Part shown: positions 12,797-24,135 of the stretch, piece after piece
Numbering within the stretch: position 1 is the stretch's first letter
Layout of the letters: the number at the start of each line of letters is the position of its first letter
Source of the DNA: Torreya grandis
Taxonomy: Eukaryota > Streptophyta > Pinopsida > Cupressales > Taxaceae
Assembly: GCA_037957365.1 (NCBI GenBank)
Contig: JARHVA010000081.1
Location: 6,563,501 to 6,627,500 of the forward strand
Direction: 5' to 3'
Length of the DNA stretch: 64,000 bases
The notes under the pieces: model-generated
The model's input: only the letters and a program-made list of their open reading frames with translations
Told to the model about the DNA's origin: nothing
Database searches by the model: none
Program-made: the position numbers and the translations under genes

Positions 12797-13001
12797 AGAA
12801 GATATTACAAGCTATAATCATAGTAACATCTTCTCAAATAATGAAAAGGTCATGTATGCATACAACTATAATGATGATAAACTAACTATATGATTCCCCC
12901 TTGAGGGAATGGTTGGCATAAGTAAGTCGACAAATGGTCCCTTGAAAATAAATAAGTGAAATGAGGGGACCAAAGAAAGGAAAGATGATGGGGTGAAAAC
13001 A

Positions 13002-13320
13002 CAATGATATTGAAAAAGTAGTCAAAATCATTGAGAATGCAAGTGGGGTAGTGTACAATGGTTTGCCCAAAGGTGGTTATAAGCATTGTACCTTGATAGT
13101 GGCAATGTGGTATGATAACACAATGATTTTTTCAAAGGCAGTAATAATCATTGAGAAAATGGAGCTGTCCCAGTTAGGATAGACAAATAAGAGAATAACA
13201 AGCCCCTATATAGGTAAAAAAAAGTAAAGTGGTGACAACATAATGATTTACCCAAAGGTGGTTATAATCATTGAGAAATGTAGGTGGGATGGTGTGTAAT
13301 GATTAGGCATTTATAATCAT
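13002..13320 (-). repeat. Cluster of five stem-loops with a shared loop motif
   Basis: Arms and positions: caatgat/atcattg (13002-13033); gtacaatg/cattgtac (13053-13091); caatgatt/aatcattg (13121-13153); aatgatt/aatcatt (13242-13272); aatgatt/aatcat (13298-13320). The second and fourth share the loop phrase cccaaaggtggttat, and the third has a degenerate form. A sixth member lies at 14794-14830 with arms ggtactaatt/aattagtatc and the same loop. Arms differ between copies yet stay complementary. Confidence 0.6.
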
Positions 13321-14296
13321 ATGACCCTGATTATGGAAAACATGATAAACTTGGTTGAGGATGATGACAACTTAACATAGAGGGTGATGATGAATTAGAA
13401 CAACCTACTAGTAGGGAGATGCTCATCCAAACTAATAAAGGTTGAAATTATTTCATGGTTAATTACTCTATTTGGGATATGATTAGGATTGAATTAGGAT
13501 GGTAGTGCCAAAGAGATGTTGACATCACCATTGCTAAATATACTTCTTGAAGATGAGGTTTGTTGTATTATGTGTCGATAGGAATCATGGTATAACATCA
13601 TGAGGACTTGGCTAAAATATGCATGAGGACTGACTCTCATAATCTAATAATCAATAGAAATTAATGCACCAATGATATAAACTATGATGATAATGTAAAC
13701 ATATGAATATGGATGGATTTGAGTATAAGTGTGGGTAAGGAATTACTTAATGAACACGCATAAACTAAATCAAGGCAACAATACTAAAAGCAAATAAATA
13801 GATAAATAAACAAACAAAAAATCAATAGAAACGCTACGAACCTTGCCCCTAGAAAATAGGTGACAACTTAACAAATGAACAAAATAAGGGAATAGAATAA
13901 AAGGAAGGGGGTGGTTGAGCTATCTCTATATGCACTAGGCAAGTGGAAACTACTACATAGTTCTATGGATGTAATATCTAATAAAAAACTTTAGGCCAAA
14001 TGTAGTTCTCCTAGGGAATGTGAAGAATGTGATAACTAAGGAAAACAAATAGAATGAATGTGATAGAAGAATAGGAATGGTCTTGCTAAATTGCAAGTGC
14101 ATGAGAGAAAAAGGCCAAAAGGATGGGGAAACCTAATGACAAGTGATTTGATTGTAACTTAATAAGGGTTCCTAGAATCCTTAAGGTAAAGAAGTGGTCA
14201 ATGTTTTTGTTCTTTTGTAATGATTTTTCAAATGTTTTTAGAATTTTTTGAATTATCTCAACTTGATCAAGAATGATGAGACACTAAATGGTTCAA

Positions 14297-14590
14297 GCTC
14301 ACAAAATATCAAGAGCGTGTCTTAAGTTTCTCACAAAATGGTGAGAGCATGGATTAGGTTACTCATAAAATGGTGAGAGTGTGGCTTAGGTTGCTCATAA
14401 AATGGTGAGAGTATGGCTTAAGTTGCTCACAAAATAGTGAGAGCATGGCTTAGGTTACTCACAAAATTGTGATAGAATGGCTTAGGTTGCTCACAAAATG
14501 GTGAGATCATGGCTTAGGTTGCTTAAAAAATAGTGGGAGCATGGCTTAGGTTGCTCACAAAATGGTGAGATCATTGCCCACATAGTCCTA
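14297..14590 (-). repeat. 32-bp minisatellite with a hairpin in each unit
   Basis: The repeat phase (start of gtgaga or its variant) falls at 14309, 14341, 14373, 14405, 14437, 14469, 14501, 14533 and 14565, an exact 32-bp step each time. A unit contains CTCACAAAATGGTGAG, in which CTCAC pairs with GTGAG across a 6-base loop, followed by a spacer close to 'atggcttaggtt'. There is no unique spacer between units. It lies in C's 3' region. Confidence 0.85.
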
Positions 14591-15778
14591 GAATAGGACC
14601 TCAAGTCATTGTAGTTTCACCCTTATAGTGGAGGAATTTGACTAGTATAGTAGTCAATTCAAACAAAATAGGCATAGTTGGTAAAAAGGAATAGTATGAA
14701 ATAAGAAGTGGAAAGTTGGTACATCAAGGTTTTAATTTTGCCCCTAGTTTGCCTATAGGCAGTTATAACCAAGACACAATGACATAGATCAATGGTACTA
14801 ATTTTCCCAAAGGTGGTTATAATTAGTATCAAGATTGGTGGTAAGAAAGGAATAACAAATGAAAAATGCAACTGAAAAAATTTCTATCACACTGTTCCAA
14901 AATACGATCTCCACCTAAAGTAATTGAACCAACTAATGAAACTAATTAGATACCTTGATGCTAAAAATGTGTAATGAATGGAAAAAACTAAGGTCAAATA
15001 GGCTAGGCTTTAGAACATATTGGGCTGATAGGTTACAAGTGGAAAATGGATATGGCTAAGAGGATGGATAAGGATGCTATTTACATAAATAATAATAGTG
15101 ATAAAATGGCATAACTAAAATAGTCTTTATAAATAATACACCTTAACACTCAATCATAGTACCACTTGAGATGAATAATATTCATCAACTTAGGAAGTTC
15201 ATCTTTGTCTAGTGTGGCAAGCTTGTATGCTCTTGATCCATAATATATAGTAATGATGAAAGGCCCTATCTAATTTAGTTTGAATTTATCTTTATGCTTC
15301 TTCTCAACCATGGTATTCTTATGGTTTTCTTTAAAAACAAGATCACCAAGTTTAAATGTTTGATACTTAACACTCTAATTATAGTGGTCTTTAAGTCAGT
15401 TTTAATATGCTTGAAGATTGTTGAGCATATCTGTACATTTCTCATCAAGTAGGTCTAGATCTTACAGGTGAGTTACTCGATAGTCATGATCATCTAGGAC
15501 ATGCTTGAAAGAGATGCATAGTGAAGGAAATTTGACCTTAGTGGGAAGGATGGCTTTAATACCATAAACAAGTATGGATTAGATCCTGTGGGGGTATGAT
15601 GATTAATATGGTATACCTAAAGGGTAGGGAATATCTACAAGTTCCAATCATGATCAGCATCATTGACAATCTTTTTGAGAATATTTACAATGGTTTTGTT
15701 GGATGACTTAGCTTAGCCATTACCTTGAGGGTAATATTCTATCAAAAAATGTTGTGTGATGTTATATTCAATTAATAG

Positions 15779-16069
15779 CTAATCTACATCCTTGTTCTTT
15801 AATGATCCTCTATTATCATATATAATGTTAGAGGGGATACCATAGCAGCAAATGAGATGGTTGAAGATGAATTTGAAAATTAGCTTTTTGGTCACATAAG
15901 TGAGGGGCATAGCTTTAACCCACTTAGTGAAATACTTGGTGGTGGTAAGGATATGTTTATGGTTGTTAGATGAAGTGGGGTTGATCTTCCCAATGAGATC
16001 AAGTCCCCATGTAGAAAATGACCATGGTGTCAATATTAGTTTCAAAGTTTTTGTTGGGACATGAATCAA
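15779..16069 (-). pseudogene. C integrase core fragment (96-codon open piece)
   Basis: It encodes the start of the integrase catalytic core: WGLDLIGKINP with the first Asp, YFTKWVKAMPL, CCYGIPSNIIYDN with the second Asp, then SLKNKD. Upstream on the minus strand (16110-16075) the zinc-finger pair KMCDKCQ is recognisable. It corresponds to B ORF2 residues about 750-840. Confidence 0.8.
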
Positions 16070-17557
16070 ATTAGCATGTCATTGACATTTGTCGCACATT
16101 TTTACATATATAGTGGCATCTACATCTAGTAAAGGACAATAATAACTAGTACATGAGATTTTTTTAGATAAGACTACCCCACTAAAATTAGCTCCACATA
16201 CTCCTTTGTGAACTTCTCTTAACACTAGTGTAGACTCTGTTGAAGTTAAATAATAAAATAGAGTTCCATCAAAACTATGATGGTAAAGGGTGGATCCAAG
16301 TAGAGTATAATGAGTGGAATGATGAATGAAAGCTTTGGTTTATTTATAAGATAGGTTAGGTGGTTGAACTTAGTCATAAATGTAGTTGTAAAGGTCTGAG
16401 TACCAAATAGAATTAAGACCAACAATATCATAAATAATTACAATGGTTGAATGTTCATGAGTTGATCCTAATAAATTCTTGATGAGGAATTGATACTCTT
16501 TAGCTTTATCTATTTGTCAAATCAGAGAACTAATAGTAGTCATGGTATCTGTAGTTCTATTACTATCCCTTGGTATGTGCTCAAACTAAATGTTGGAAAT
16601 TTATTGCTTAAGAGTGTCGATCATGGATTTATATGGAACTAACTTGTCATCTTTGGTCTAAAAATGATCTATGACCTGATTGATGATTAACTAAGAATCA
16701 CCATAAACTTGGAGATGAAATATATTCCACTGCACTACTTGTCAAAGTCTTGCAACAAGTGCTTCATACTTAGCCATGTTATTTGTATAAGGAAAGTTGA
16801 TTATGAATGATTTAGGGATTAGATCCCCCTATGGTGTAATAAATAATAGGCCTACCCTTGATCCATGTGCAGTAAATGAACTATCAAAATTTAACTTCTA
16901 GGGCTACTCTTCAAGGGGTGTGTCAATTATGATCATTATGGATTCATCAAAAAATCTAAACATGAATGGATATGTATCTATGAAAAGTGCTTTAACAAGT
17001 TTATCTATAAAAACTTGTCCCTTGATTACCTTATGATTGACATACTCTATGTCAAACTCACTGAGAAGCATGATCCATTTAACCATTTTACCCTACAAAG
17101 ATGTTTTTGATAGTAGATACTTGAGTGGATCTACTTTTGAAATGACCATGGCTTTATTCTTCAACATATAATGACATAATTTTTGATCTACAAAGACTAT
17201 GGCTAGACAAGCTTTTTCAATAGGTACATAGTTATGTGCATATGTAATGAAGGTATAAATTATGTAGTATATGACATGATATTTTCTATTGTCATCATGT
17301 TGATCTAATAGTGCCCCTAGAGCATGGTCAGTAGCCAATAAGTATAATAAGAATGGATTTCCTAGTATAGGAGGTAATAAAATAGGTGGAATAACAAGAT
17401 AGTCTTTGAGTTATTGAAAAGCTATTTGGTAGCAATCATCCTAGTAAAATATGACTCCCTTCTTCAAAAGGTGTGTAAATAGATGGAACTTGTCTGCTAA
17501 CTAAGAGATGAAGCATTGGATTGATTGGATCTTACCCTACAAAATATGGACTTGCTT

Positions 17558-18031
17558 TCAATTGGTTGGTAGCAACATCTTGATTATAGCATGGACTTTA
17601 GCTAGATCAATTTCAATACCTCTATGAGACATAATAAAGCCAAGTAATCTTCCTAAATTCACACTAAACACACATTTTTTTGGATTTATTTTGACTTTGT
17701 ACTCCCATAATCTTTCAAATATCTTATGTAACACTATTAGATGGTTGGCCTTAATTTTAAATTTTCTTAAAATGTCATCGACATAGTCTTCAACAATATC
17801 ATGTATCATATCATGGAATATGATAGTCATGGCTCTTTGATATATAGCTCCAACATTCTTAAGGTCAAATGGTGTTCCATGATAACAAAATGTTCCCCAT
17901 AAAATGGTGAACACTATTTTATGTTGGTCTTCTAGTGCTATTTTGATATGGTTGTATCCTGAAAAGCCATCCATGAGTGAAAGCATTTCATAACCTACCA
18001 TGGATTCAATGATCATGTAGATATTAGGCAA
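17558..18031 (-). pseudogene. C reverse transcriptase core fragment (157-codon open piece)
   Basis: This is the best-preserved part of C. It contains MLSLMDGFSGYNHI (palm motif with the first catalytic Asp), the WGTFCY motif, VEDYVDDIL (catalytic Asp pair) and VKINPKKCVF, then LLGFIMSHRGIEID of the RT thumb region. It aligns residue for residue with B's ORF2 from about residue 95 to 250. It is part of the larger decayed pol and is not expected to be expressed alone. Confidence 0.85.
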
Positions 18032-19568
18032 GGGAATATCATCTTTAAGACAAGATTTATTGATGTCTCAAAAATCAATACAAATTATGATCCCTTTAGG
18101 ATTTTTACTAATAGGTACCATAATAGAGATCCATTTTGAGTAGTCAATGGATCAAATACATCCTGCTTCTAAGAGTTTTTCCAAATATTTCTTTACCAAT
18201 ACATCAATGTAAGGATGAATCTTATGTAGCTTTTGTTTTATCATTTTTTCATCAAGATTAACCATAAGGTGGTGCAAAACCAAGGTAGGCTCTAAACTTG
18301 GCATGTTAGAATAGGCCCATGAAAAGATATCTACAAATTCTCTCAACATAGTTGTAAAGACATCATGTTACTTTTCAGTGAGGGATGCACTTAATTTTAT
18401 CCATTTCAGGTTTGATAAAGTCCCAATATTTACTTCTATTGTATTTTTGACTAAAAGGGTCGAATCATCTTCTAGGATAGTAGGCAATCACTTGAACTGT
18501 TGGATTATGTTAGGGTCCTCCATTAGGACTTGCTCTTAAACTTTTCCTAGGCATGATGAATCTGAGTCTCATAATGGGAGATCTGGCCATGTGACAAAAA
18601 TAGTTATAAATTTTTGAAAATTTTGATCAAATACTTGTTTTTTCTCAAATTTGAACTCAAATCCATAGGTACGTTCATCATTGGTGGTCTCCTGTTCTAA
18701 ATTTGAAGAAGAATGAACACCCCATCTAATAGCACCTAAAATAGGTTTTCACAATTAGACTAGCCTTTATCTTTACTTTTTCCCTAGTTAAAAAGTGCCT
18801 CAAAGAGGTTTTCACTTTGGAACCTCAATGCTTAATTATTTTTTTTGGCTAAGGGTGTTCACTCGCTCTCTAAAATAGGTTGTAGGATCCAATGTAATTG
18901 AGAATCTTGACTTATGATCTTCCAATAGAATGTTGTCTCTAAGGCCTAAGAAGTCATAAAATGCCTCATCATTCTAGAACTCATCAACTGATAGAATAGA
19001 TTCTTGTTGGTCCCAATCTATTAGTTGGAGATAATATAATGGTAATGGGTTGCAATGAATGACTAAGGTAAGGGTATAAATGGCATTGTTATCAAATAGG
19101 TTGGTTTTAGCTAGGTCATCAAAGGTGAGGCTATGATCAGACTCTACTTTGTTGTTGGCATCATCATCACTATTCATTGGTGATGGAGTTTGAATAAGAT
19201 ATGTGGGATCACCCCCAAGTGGTTTAAATCTAAGTCCATAAGGTCTTTCATACGTAGTCATGGAAATTAGCTCAATGGTTCCTTACTGATTCGATCTGAG
19301 GCCTCTTCCTTCATAATTGTGATTCTCCATAATCCTATTGGGAATAGGATACTTTATACTTTTATAAAAATAATCTTGGTCATCATTGTATAACCATTAT
19401 TTATCTCCTTCAAGAGGGTTAGGTTCTATCTAGATGCTGGTACAAATGTAATAGGTCCCTTATCTTTGTTATTTTGTTACCAATGCATATGTGGAGTGAC
19501 TTTAGGTCACCCAAAGGTTTTTGGATTTTGAGGAAGATTTGTAATATGAAATATATAATGGGTCACAT

Positions 19569-20101
19569 TGATCCACAACCTAGAATTTTTGATTAATAGA
19601 TATTTCAAGAACATAAAAATAACACAATAATAATGAATTCTCTGAGAAGAGATGTTTTATTACTCAAGATTGCAATACAACTATATGCTTATCTTTGGGA
19701 AGAGATGTTTGATTTCCATTTCAAGTTACATCTTCATTTATACACATTTTAAAGTATGAGGATGTGGAAGGCCACCAATCATGAGGGAGATTAAGTGGTT
19801 CAACTTCCATGATTTAAAACAATATAGAATTTGAGGAATTACTATTTTTAGAAACTTACTATTTTTAGACTACACTAATAAAATTAAAATTTATGGAACT
19901 TCCATTAGTTTTTTGGGGGATAAAAACCATTAAGTGGAGCTCCATGCCATCTCACCATGTTCTCCTCATTTTTAGCTTTCCAACAGTTCAAACAAGGAGT
20001 CAATTGGAGCTACGATGCAAAAGTTATGGCTCCCAAAAGTTCCATCATTAATTAGGGTAGAACCATCACCCAAATTATCACTTGAATTGCTGCCCAGATC
20101 A
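19569..20101 (-). repeat. K 3' LTR
   Basis: 533 bp. On the minus strand it starts TGATCTGGGCAGCAA at 20101 and ends at 19569-19570. It carries a conserved block ctctgagaagagatgttttatta (about 19635-19660), shared by all three family copies. It contains no credible coding sequence. Confidence 0.88.
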
Positions 20102-20116
20102 TTCCTCCCTCCTTGA
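20102..20116 (-). other. K polypurine tract
   Basis: The minus strand reads TCAAGGAGGGAGGAA immediately upstream of the LTR start TGATCTGGG. Confidence 0.8.
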
Positions 20117-20399
20117 GAATAAATGGTACCCATTGCATTAATATTCCTCATCAAGTGTGATATTTTCATCTTAATTTGATTCTCTATGAGTCACTTACCT
20201 TGGTGGCTAAGCTGGCCCCTTTTGACTACCTGATAAAGTAGAATAAAGCATCCTCTTGTTGTCTTCATCTAGGTGTCCACAATATAATCCTCCTCCACTA
20301 GAGTGAAACTCTATGAATCAAGCTCATCAATGCCTAGTTATTCTTCTATGACTAAAGTGTCTAATAGAGGTGGATGATATAGTTTGAGGAGCTCCATGT

Positions 20400-22070
20400 T
20401 GAATATTGGATGCAGACCAAGGTAGGCTGGTAGGTTCAACTCAAAAGCATTTTCTCCAACTTTTTTGGTGATGGTGTAGGGAACATATCACAGAGGCCAA
20501 ATTTTTATATGTGGTCCTGTAAGTTGTTCTTTTTAAATCCACAACCAAACCTTGTCACCCATATTAAAATGGAGTACAATTCTATGTTTATCATGGCATT
20601 GCTTATACTTCTGATTCATCTTCTCCAAGATGTCATGAACTTGTTGTTAGATGTGTTGCATTTATTCAATAAAATTTATTGCTTTTGCTACCTCAGATCT
20701 CCCATGAGGTGTGTATTCCATGGTGGAGAATGGAATGGATATATCAATTGGTGCCATGGGTTGGAACCCAAAGCATACTTGGAATGGACTATGCTTGGTC
20801 AAGCTGTGTAGGGCCTGATTGTATTCATGTTATATGAAAATAAGCCCCTCATCCCATGTGTGTGAATGTTTGGATTGATACATACAAATCATGTGAATAA
20901 TCAAGAAATTCACCACTTCTATCTAACCATTAGTCTATGGATGGAATGTTGTGGACTTCATCATCTTAGTATCCATCATCTTCCATAGAGTGGACCAGAA
21001 GATGCTTAGGAACCTACTATCTCGATCTGAGACAATGGACTAGGGGAGACCAAAATGGAGCCATACATGAATAAAATATAGTTGATTAGTTTCTTCAGTA
21101 GATATATATTCCTTACAAGAAATCATGATAGCCATTTTTAAAAATGATCAACTACAAAAAAAATATAGTTCTTGCCATGTTTTAATGTGGGCAAACCTGA
21201 GAGAAAATCCATTAAGATAGATTCCCAAGGCCTGGTTGGTTTTGGAAATGGCATGTATAATCCTTCTTATTTTTTGGCTTGGATATCATACATGGGGTAC
21301 AATATTTGAGGTACCTTTCCACATCCTTTTGCATATGGGGCTAGTAGAAGTGTTTTTGAAGAACTACCAATGTCTTTTCTACACCAAAGTGTCCAGTTGT
21401 CCTACTAAAATGTGCTTCCCATATCATCTTTTATTGCTCTATAGTTAGAACATAGATGTACCTCATATGATAGAGGAAATTATCTTGTAAATATAAATTA
21501 GAAACATGTTTACCTTCTTGAAGCATTTGATATGTATCAACAAAGGTAGGATTTGCTTCATACAGAACACCCCAAGTGGTAGTCTCATGTCTGTATAGGT
21601 CAAGAACTATTATGAGTATAGTAATTGGTGGGTAGCTCAGACAATCTACAACCATATTTGAGCTCCCCTTTTTGTGTTTGATTATCAGAAGGAATTGATA
21701 CAGATATGTGGCCCACTTTTAGTGCCTCTCATTTCATAGTTTGCTCTATGTCTAGATTAATTCCAATGGTTTGTGGTCAGTGTGGATAACCATCTCTTTC
21801 CCCAAGACGTAGTGTTTCTATTGTTTGTAGGCTTACATAATGGCATAAAACTCATTGTCATATGTTGGGTATTTTTTGACTGTATCAGTGAAAGTTTCAC
21901 TATGATTTTCAATAAGATGGCCATGTTTCATGATGATGCCTCCCACGGCATATTCAGATGCATCTATCATCGACTCAAAAGGTTGATGCAAATCTGGCAA
22001 GGCAAGAATCTGGGAAGGAAAGCAGTGACTTGATGGCTTGACATTCTTCTTTGGAGTGAGTTCTAGTTCT
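20400..22070 (-). pseudogene. K RNase H and integrase (decayed)
   Basis: Minus strand. About 22060-21660 encodes Ty3 RNase H: LALPDLHQPFE, IDASEYAVGGI with the catalytic Asp preserved, KKYPTYDNEFYAI, then HTDHKPL. Integrase follows: a zinc-binding region at about 21420-21270 (AHFSRTTGHFG, then CTPCM), a decayed catalytic core (about 21230-20900) and a C-terminal part with GENAFELNLPAYL and HPIFNMELLKLY (about 20510-20400), which resembles the GPY/F region. The open pieces are 22225-21833 and 21655-21431. No RT precedes the RNase H, so the frame starts on the wrong side of an internal deletion. Confidence 0.75.
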
Positions 22071-22225
22071 ATGGTAATCACACAATTTTCTAGTCTTCCC
22101 CTTCTAGGGTTTCTTATCTTAAAACTCCTTTTTCTTCTAATTTTGGCTTTATGTTTGACCTTCCTTGTCACTTTTCCATTTTGAAGGCTGACTCTTTGTA
22201 TTCTTTCTTCCATGCTTCTGCTCAA

Positions 22226-22890
22226 TCTTCACTATGAAATTATATGCCTCATCGAGGGTTTCTAAATTGAAGATTTCCATTTCCCCCTATATGTACCATT
22301 TTAGTCCACCATGATATTTGAGAGTCTTATGTTTCTCACTTTCTTGGATGCCCAATCTTGCAGACAAAGAATGAAAAATGTTAGTGTAATCTTGAACAGA
22401 TTGGTCCTTACCTTGGTGAAGTTGTTGCCACTGTATGTATAAATCATCATATGATCCAATGGGATAATATTCTTCCTTTAACACTTCCATGAAATCATCT
22501 CAGGTAGGTTCCACCTCAAGTCTAATTTCATATGTACTAAACCTCTTTTTTTACACTTCCCACTAATTTTTCATGGGTAATGATACTTTCAAAAGAGCAA
22601 AAGTGATATTTTCTCCATTGGTGAATTTATTTATAGAAAAGTAAGAAGATAATTGATCCAACCAATTTTTTACTACATAAACATTGATTTGTACTTCAAA
22701 TGTAGGGATATAAAAATTCCCCTAAACCTTGAAGGGTGTTGGGGCACTGAAAGGATGTTCCATGGACGAGGAATTAGGAAGTTCAGATGAGGAGCTAGAA
22801 TTTCCCATTAGGAGTTATTGGAAAATTTGGATGAATTGTTGTAACATCTATACTTTTTTCCATTAGAGGGCTTCATTCACCATTTATTTG
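22226..22890 (-). pseudogene. K gag, larger part
   Basis: It continues from the gag start at 36654 across the B insertion. It contains a capsid-like region: VVKNWLDQLSSYFSI (about 22670-22630) and, in the open piece 22490-22287, YYPIGSYDDLYIQWQQL followed by a run with QDYTNIFHSLSARLGI. This matches the retrotrans_gag pattern of Ty3 chromovirus-like elements (FxxxFxPxxxxxxxxxxWxxLxQ with QxVxxYxxxF). No CCHC knuckle is visible before the deletion joint near 22070-22225. Confidence 0.7.
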
Positions 22891-23053
22891 AATGGTGTAG
22901 ACACCGAAATCGTGTCGACTCCCCTGGTCCTTCCCCGTCTTATTCTTCTTTGCCTATTGAACCCTTGTCGATCGCTTGTTTCACCAATCTTGACCCTGGC
23001 AGCATGTAAAGATGAACACAGAGCTAAAACTAGACTCTATACCCATTATGCAT

Positions 23054-23130
23054 CTGCCGACGTCGGTCTTTACCCGACCGATGTCACCGACGTCGGTCAC
23101 CTATCGGCCGACGTCGGCAATCCTGCCGAC
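23054..23130 (+). promoter_or_regulatory. Cluster of CCGACGTCGG palindromes in B's LTR
   Basis: Three perfect 10-bp palindromes (23057-23066, 23087-23096, 23108-23117) plus CCGAC cores at 23074-23078 and 23126-23130 lie within 75 bp. A fourth palindrome (23703-23712) and cores at 23685, 23725 and 23746 follow in the same LTR. CCGAC is the core of the dehydration-responsive/C-repeat element bound by DREB/CBF factors, and ACGT is the core of bZIP sites. Each palindrome holds CCGAC on both strands around ACGT. A promoter role is inferred, not shown. Confidence 0.45.
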
Positions 23131-23454
23131 GCCGGTCACCTTCCCCTGGTCCGTTATCAGTTACCATTCGGTTTCCCGAAACGGTTGACGAACCATTTCT
23201 GGAACCGTCCCCGTCCCCCGCCTTCATCAACCTCTGCCAGCGATTTGAAGGAAGAGATCCCCGAACGCTATTCAGAAACACTGACCAACCTGTGAATTCC
23301 TCCGTCAACCTGCGAACTCCGAGCAATCATCAACACAAACGACATCAACTAATCTGCACACCATGGCTTCCATCGCGACTTCTACCAGGTAAGTATCATT
23401 CTGTTTATTTCATTTCTTTTTTAGTTATTATTTATCAGTCTGTTATCTCTGCCT

Positions 23455-23640
23455 CTGTCCCGACTCTGTTCAACCCTATCCCGACTCTGTTCAATCCTGT
23501 CCCGACTCCCCCAGACTCTCTCAGACCCTGTCCCGACTCCCCCAGACTCTCTCAAACCCTACCCTGACCTTATCAGACCCTGTCCCGACTCTGTTCAGCC
23601 CTATCCCGACTCTGTTCAGCGCTGTCCCGACCCTGTCTAG
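23455..23640 (+). repeat. Tandem CTGTCCCGACTC-type repeats in B's LTR
   Basis: Irregular tandem copies of phrases such as 'cccgactctgttcaaccctat' and 'cccgactcccccagactctct' follow each other with period variations of about 20-32 bp. The same array is at about 35964-36149 in the 3' LTR. This is probably a slippage product; no function can be assigned. Confidence 0.75.
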
Positions 23641-24116
23641 ACCTTCCCAGAACCTGCCCCTACCAACGCCGGTCACTACCCTGACCGACGACGACACCTT
23701 AACCGACGTCGGCACCTTCCTTGACCGACGCCGGCACCACAGAGACCGACGCCGGTGACTATGCAAAACAGTGCCACTTATCAGGTACGCCTTTTATTTT
23801 TCTGTCATTTATTTCTGTCATTATCATATACTTTCATCCAATTTTCTACTCTTTTTTATCAGTGGGTTGATATCCTTCTAGGGAGTCTTTTGTACTTCCG
23901 GGATCGGGCGTTCGCCTGACAACCCACCATATCTTTGACTAACGTTTTTCGTCCAGTCTCTTTTTCGCAGGTGTCATTCCTCCACAGCCAAAGAGGAGAA
24001 TCTTTCAACGTCTGATTTCGGTGCGCACGACTTTATCAGGTACTTCTAGCCTTAACCATCTTTTAGTTTCTTGTTTCTCTTTTGAATGTAGAAAGCAATT
24101 TTGCATAGAAACATTC

Positions 24117-24135
24117 TGGCATGCCCGGTGGGACC
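24117..24135 (+). other. B primer-binding site
   Basis: TGGCATGCCCGGTGGGACC follows the LTR after the 3-base spacer TTC. The same site with one to three transitions is in D (10724) and C (44208 to 44191, minus strand). It starts with TGG as needed to pair with the CCA end of a tRNA. It is not the initiator tRNA-Met complement, and the tRNA was not identified. Confidence 0.75.

Larger units (their letters stand above)
12797..15449 (-). other. C long 3' untranslated region with structured repeats
   Basis: 2.65 kb between the integrase end and the polypurine tract, without credible coding. It contains a family of imperfect stem-loops at 13002-13033, 13053-13091, 13121-13153, 13242-13272, 13298-13320 and 14794-14830, and a 32-bp minisatellite at about 14297-14590. 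Long 3' regions carrying tandem repeats are known in the Tat/Ogre group, where they can seed satellite DNA. The open frames here (for example 12882-13086 and 14659-14871 on the minus strand) show no domain. Confidence 0.7.
15450..19563 (-). pseudogene. C pol: linker, RT, RNase H, archaeal-type RNase H, integrase (decayed)
   Basis: Minus-strand order: linker (19563-18400; open piece 19261-18974, with an apparent G-patch-like trace including YGLRFKPLGG), RT N-terminus (18349-18152, resembling B's segment before and around KMHP), RT core (18031-17558; MLSLMDGFSGYN and an intact YVDD), RNase H (about 17400-17090; the usual DAS is MATD, so the first catalytic Asp is gone, as in B), tether (17086-16904), archaeal-type RNase H (about 16900-16500; FDSS, NNMAKYEAL and YGDS remnants), and integrase (about 16320-15450; CDKCQ, GLDLIG, IIYDN, with the DDE Glu replaced by Lys near 15700). 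Stops and frameshifts are numerous. Domain order and the second RNase H place C in the Tat lineage. Confidence 0.85.
22896..24113 (+). repeat. B 5' LTR
   Basis: It begins TGTAGACACCGAAATCG and ends TAGAAACA. A hand alignment with the 3' LTR gave 23 differences, all transitions, with no indel. Features inside: CCGACGTCGG palindromes at 23057-23066, 23087-23096, 23108-23117 and 23703-23712; a CCCGACTCTGTTCA-type tandem region at about 23458-23640; an ATG in good context at 23363 with a strong splice-donor-like CAGGTAAGTAT at 23388-23398; and an acceptor-like ctctttttcgcag ending near 23970. The start of transcription could not be placed with confidence. Confidence 0.96.

Noticed and set aside
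14297..14590. Regular 32-bp repeats resembling a CRISPR array
   Set aside because: Repeats are directly adjacent without unique spacers, lie in an untranslated region of a plant retroelement, and no cas genes are present.
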